This document shows, one piece after another, positions 19,574 to 20,112 of a DNA stretch of 20,112 nucleotides. Every line of letters begins with the position of its first letter. The first letter of the stretch is position 1. The position numbers and the translations under genes were made by a program. Location of the stretch: positions 1 through 20,112 of IMG/VR virus record IMGVR_UViG_3300032323_000374; one strand, 5' to 3'. The stretch comes from a virus. The notes under the pieces are model-generated. The model searched no databases and was not told where the DNA came from. It was given only the letters and a program-made list of their open reading frames with translations.

Positions 19574-20112
19574 ATGATTGGTTCTACTTTTATGTATTAC
19601 GAGCGGGCTATGCCGCCGGACTTTTGTGACTATGTGATCAAGAGTTTGGACTGGTCACACGCTGGGACTGGCGCAACACAGGAAGAATCTGGCGAGGAAT
19701 CTACAAGGCTTCGCAAAGTGAAGGTTTTGCCGGAGCACTTAATGTCTCCGCTTGGCTCGGTCTGCAAAAACTACATGATCGACGGCAACAGTAGAACACA
19801 GTGGAGCAAGTCAATTTGCGGCTTCGACATCCCACAGATTTTGAAGTATGAGACTACGGACCACTATTGGTGGCATCACGATGTGCTTCCGCCCGTAGAT
19901 GGGAAGCAACGGCGCGTCTCGCTATGTATGCTGTTAAATGACCCGTCAGAGTTTGAAGGCGGACAGCTTGAGATTAAAGACAAGACTGACAACGCACTAA
20001 AAAACAAAGGCGACATCATCGTGTTTGATTCAACCGCAATGCACCGGGTTGCCCCTGTAACTAAAGGTGTTCGCATCTCGGCTGTGTGCTGGGCTTACGG
20101 ATTTTATGAGGA
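19574..20112 (+). CDS. 2OG-Fe(II) dioxygenase, C-terminus cut by edge
   Basis: 179 complete codons to the right edge. The double-stranded beta-helix metal triad is visible: H101-x-D103 in WWHHDVL and H157 in MHRVAPV, plus R167 in GVRIS for 2-oxoglutarate. This matches prolyl-4-hydroxylase-like (PKHD-type) oxygenases found in many aquatic phages. FEGGQLEI (127-134) is the usual strand before the second histidine. The substrate cannot be read; candidates are a phage structural protein, host protein or nucleic acid. The ATG at 19574 is 9 nt after the terminase stop, preceded by AAGGA, so it is co-transcribed with packaging genes. Little or nothing seems missing from the domain. Confidence 0.9.
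   Translation, partial: MIGSTFMYYERAMPPDFCDYVIKSLDWSHAGTGATQEESGEESTRLRKVKVLPEHLMSPLGSVCKNYMIDGNSRTQWSKSICGFDIPQILKYETTDHYWWHHDVLPPVDGKQRRVSLCMLLNDPSEFEGGQLEIKDKTDNALKNKGDIIVFDSTAMHRVAPVTKGVRISAVCWAYGFYE

Noticed and set aside
1-20112. tRNA genes
   Set aside because: I looked in the gaps for cloverleaf features and CCA-type ends and saw none; nearly all sequence is accounted for by coding regions.

Overview
This window looks like part of a tailed double-stranded DNA phage genome (Caudoviricetes). The type is similar to the many uncultured aquatic phages that infect proteobacteria, but the host cannot be read from the sequence. The evidence is: tightly packed genes with ATGA, GTGA or TAATG overlaps; AGGAG-type ribosome binding sites before almost every gene; a family A DNA polymerase with a 3'-5' exonuclease; a SNF2-type helicase; several small nucleases; and a terminase small/large subunit pair. 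I see no rRNA, tRNA, CRISPR array, insertion sequence or integrase.

Layout. Positions 1-16966 are one long leftward (minus-strand) array of about 31 genes. From left to right on the map, which is from promoter-distal to promoter-proximal, there are four regions. (i) 1-7645 is a DNA metabolism block: a cut-off SNF2 helicase, a small HNH protein, a Cas4/RecB-like PD-(D/E)XK nuclease, an HExxH metalloprotein, DNA polymerase, a VRR-NUC nuclease, a Cro-like DNA-binding protein and a stand-alone NrdR-like zinc ribbon. Short uncharacterised proteins are interspersed. (ii) 7732-10965 is a three-gene cassette with its own candidate promoter near 11012-11041: a MoxR-type AAA+ ATPase, a protein joining a zincin-like domain to a VWA (MIDAS) domain, and a DUF3150-like helical protein. 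(iii) 11076-14904 holds unknown proteins, two tiny overlapping membrane peptides, an M20/M28-type zinc peptidase and a 421-residue zinc-ribbon protein. (iv) 14910-16966 holds four small or basic unknown proteins and a 383-bp non-coding gap packed with repeats.

Positions 16967-17377 form the divergent control region. It has a leftward extended -10 promoter, a rightward sigma70-like promoter, and a hairpin/T-run terminator facing leftward. To its right is the plus-strand late module: a 22-codon leader ORF, terminase small subunit (GTG start), terminase large subunit, and a 2-oxoglutarate/Fe(II) dioxygenase cut by the window edge. Portal, capsid and tail genes presumably follow outside the window.

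How the parts fit together (inference). Leftward transcription expresses replication, nucleotide and DNA processing, and host-takeover functions. Rightward transcription expresses packaging and morphogenesis. The most unusual items are the MoxR-VWA-DUF3150 cassette, a family of four near-identical 23-nt hairpins dispersed over 12.4-17.0 kb, and the repeat-rich gap at 15744-16126, which could be an origin or regulatory hub. Family assignments come from recognisable motifs only; no database search was possible.
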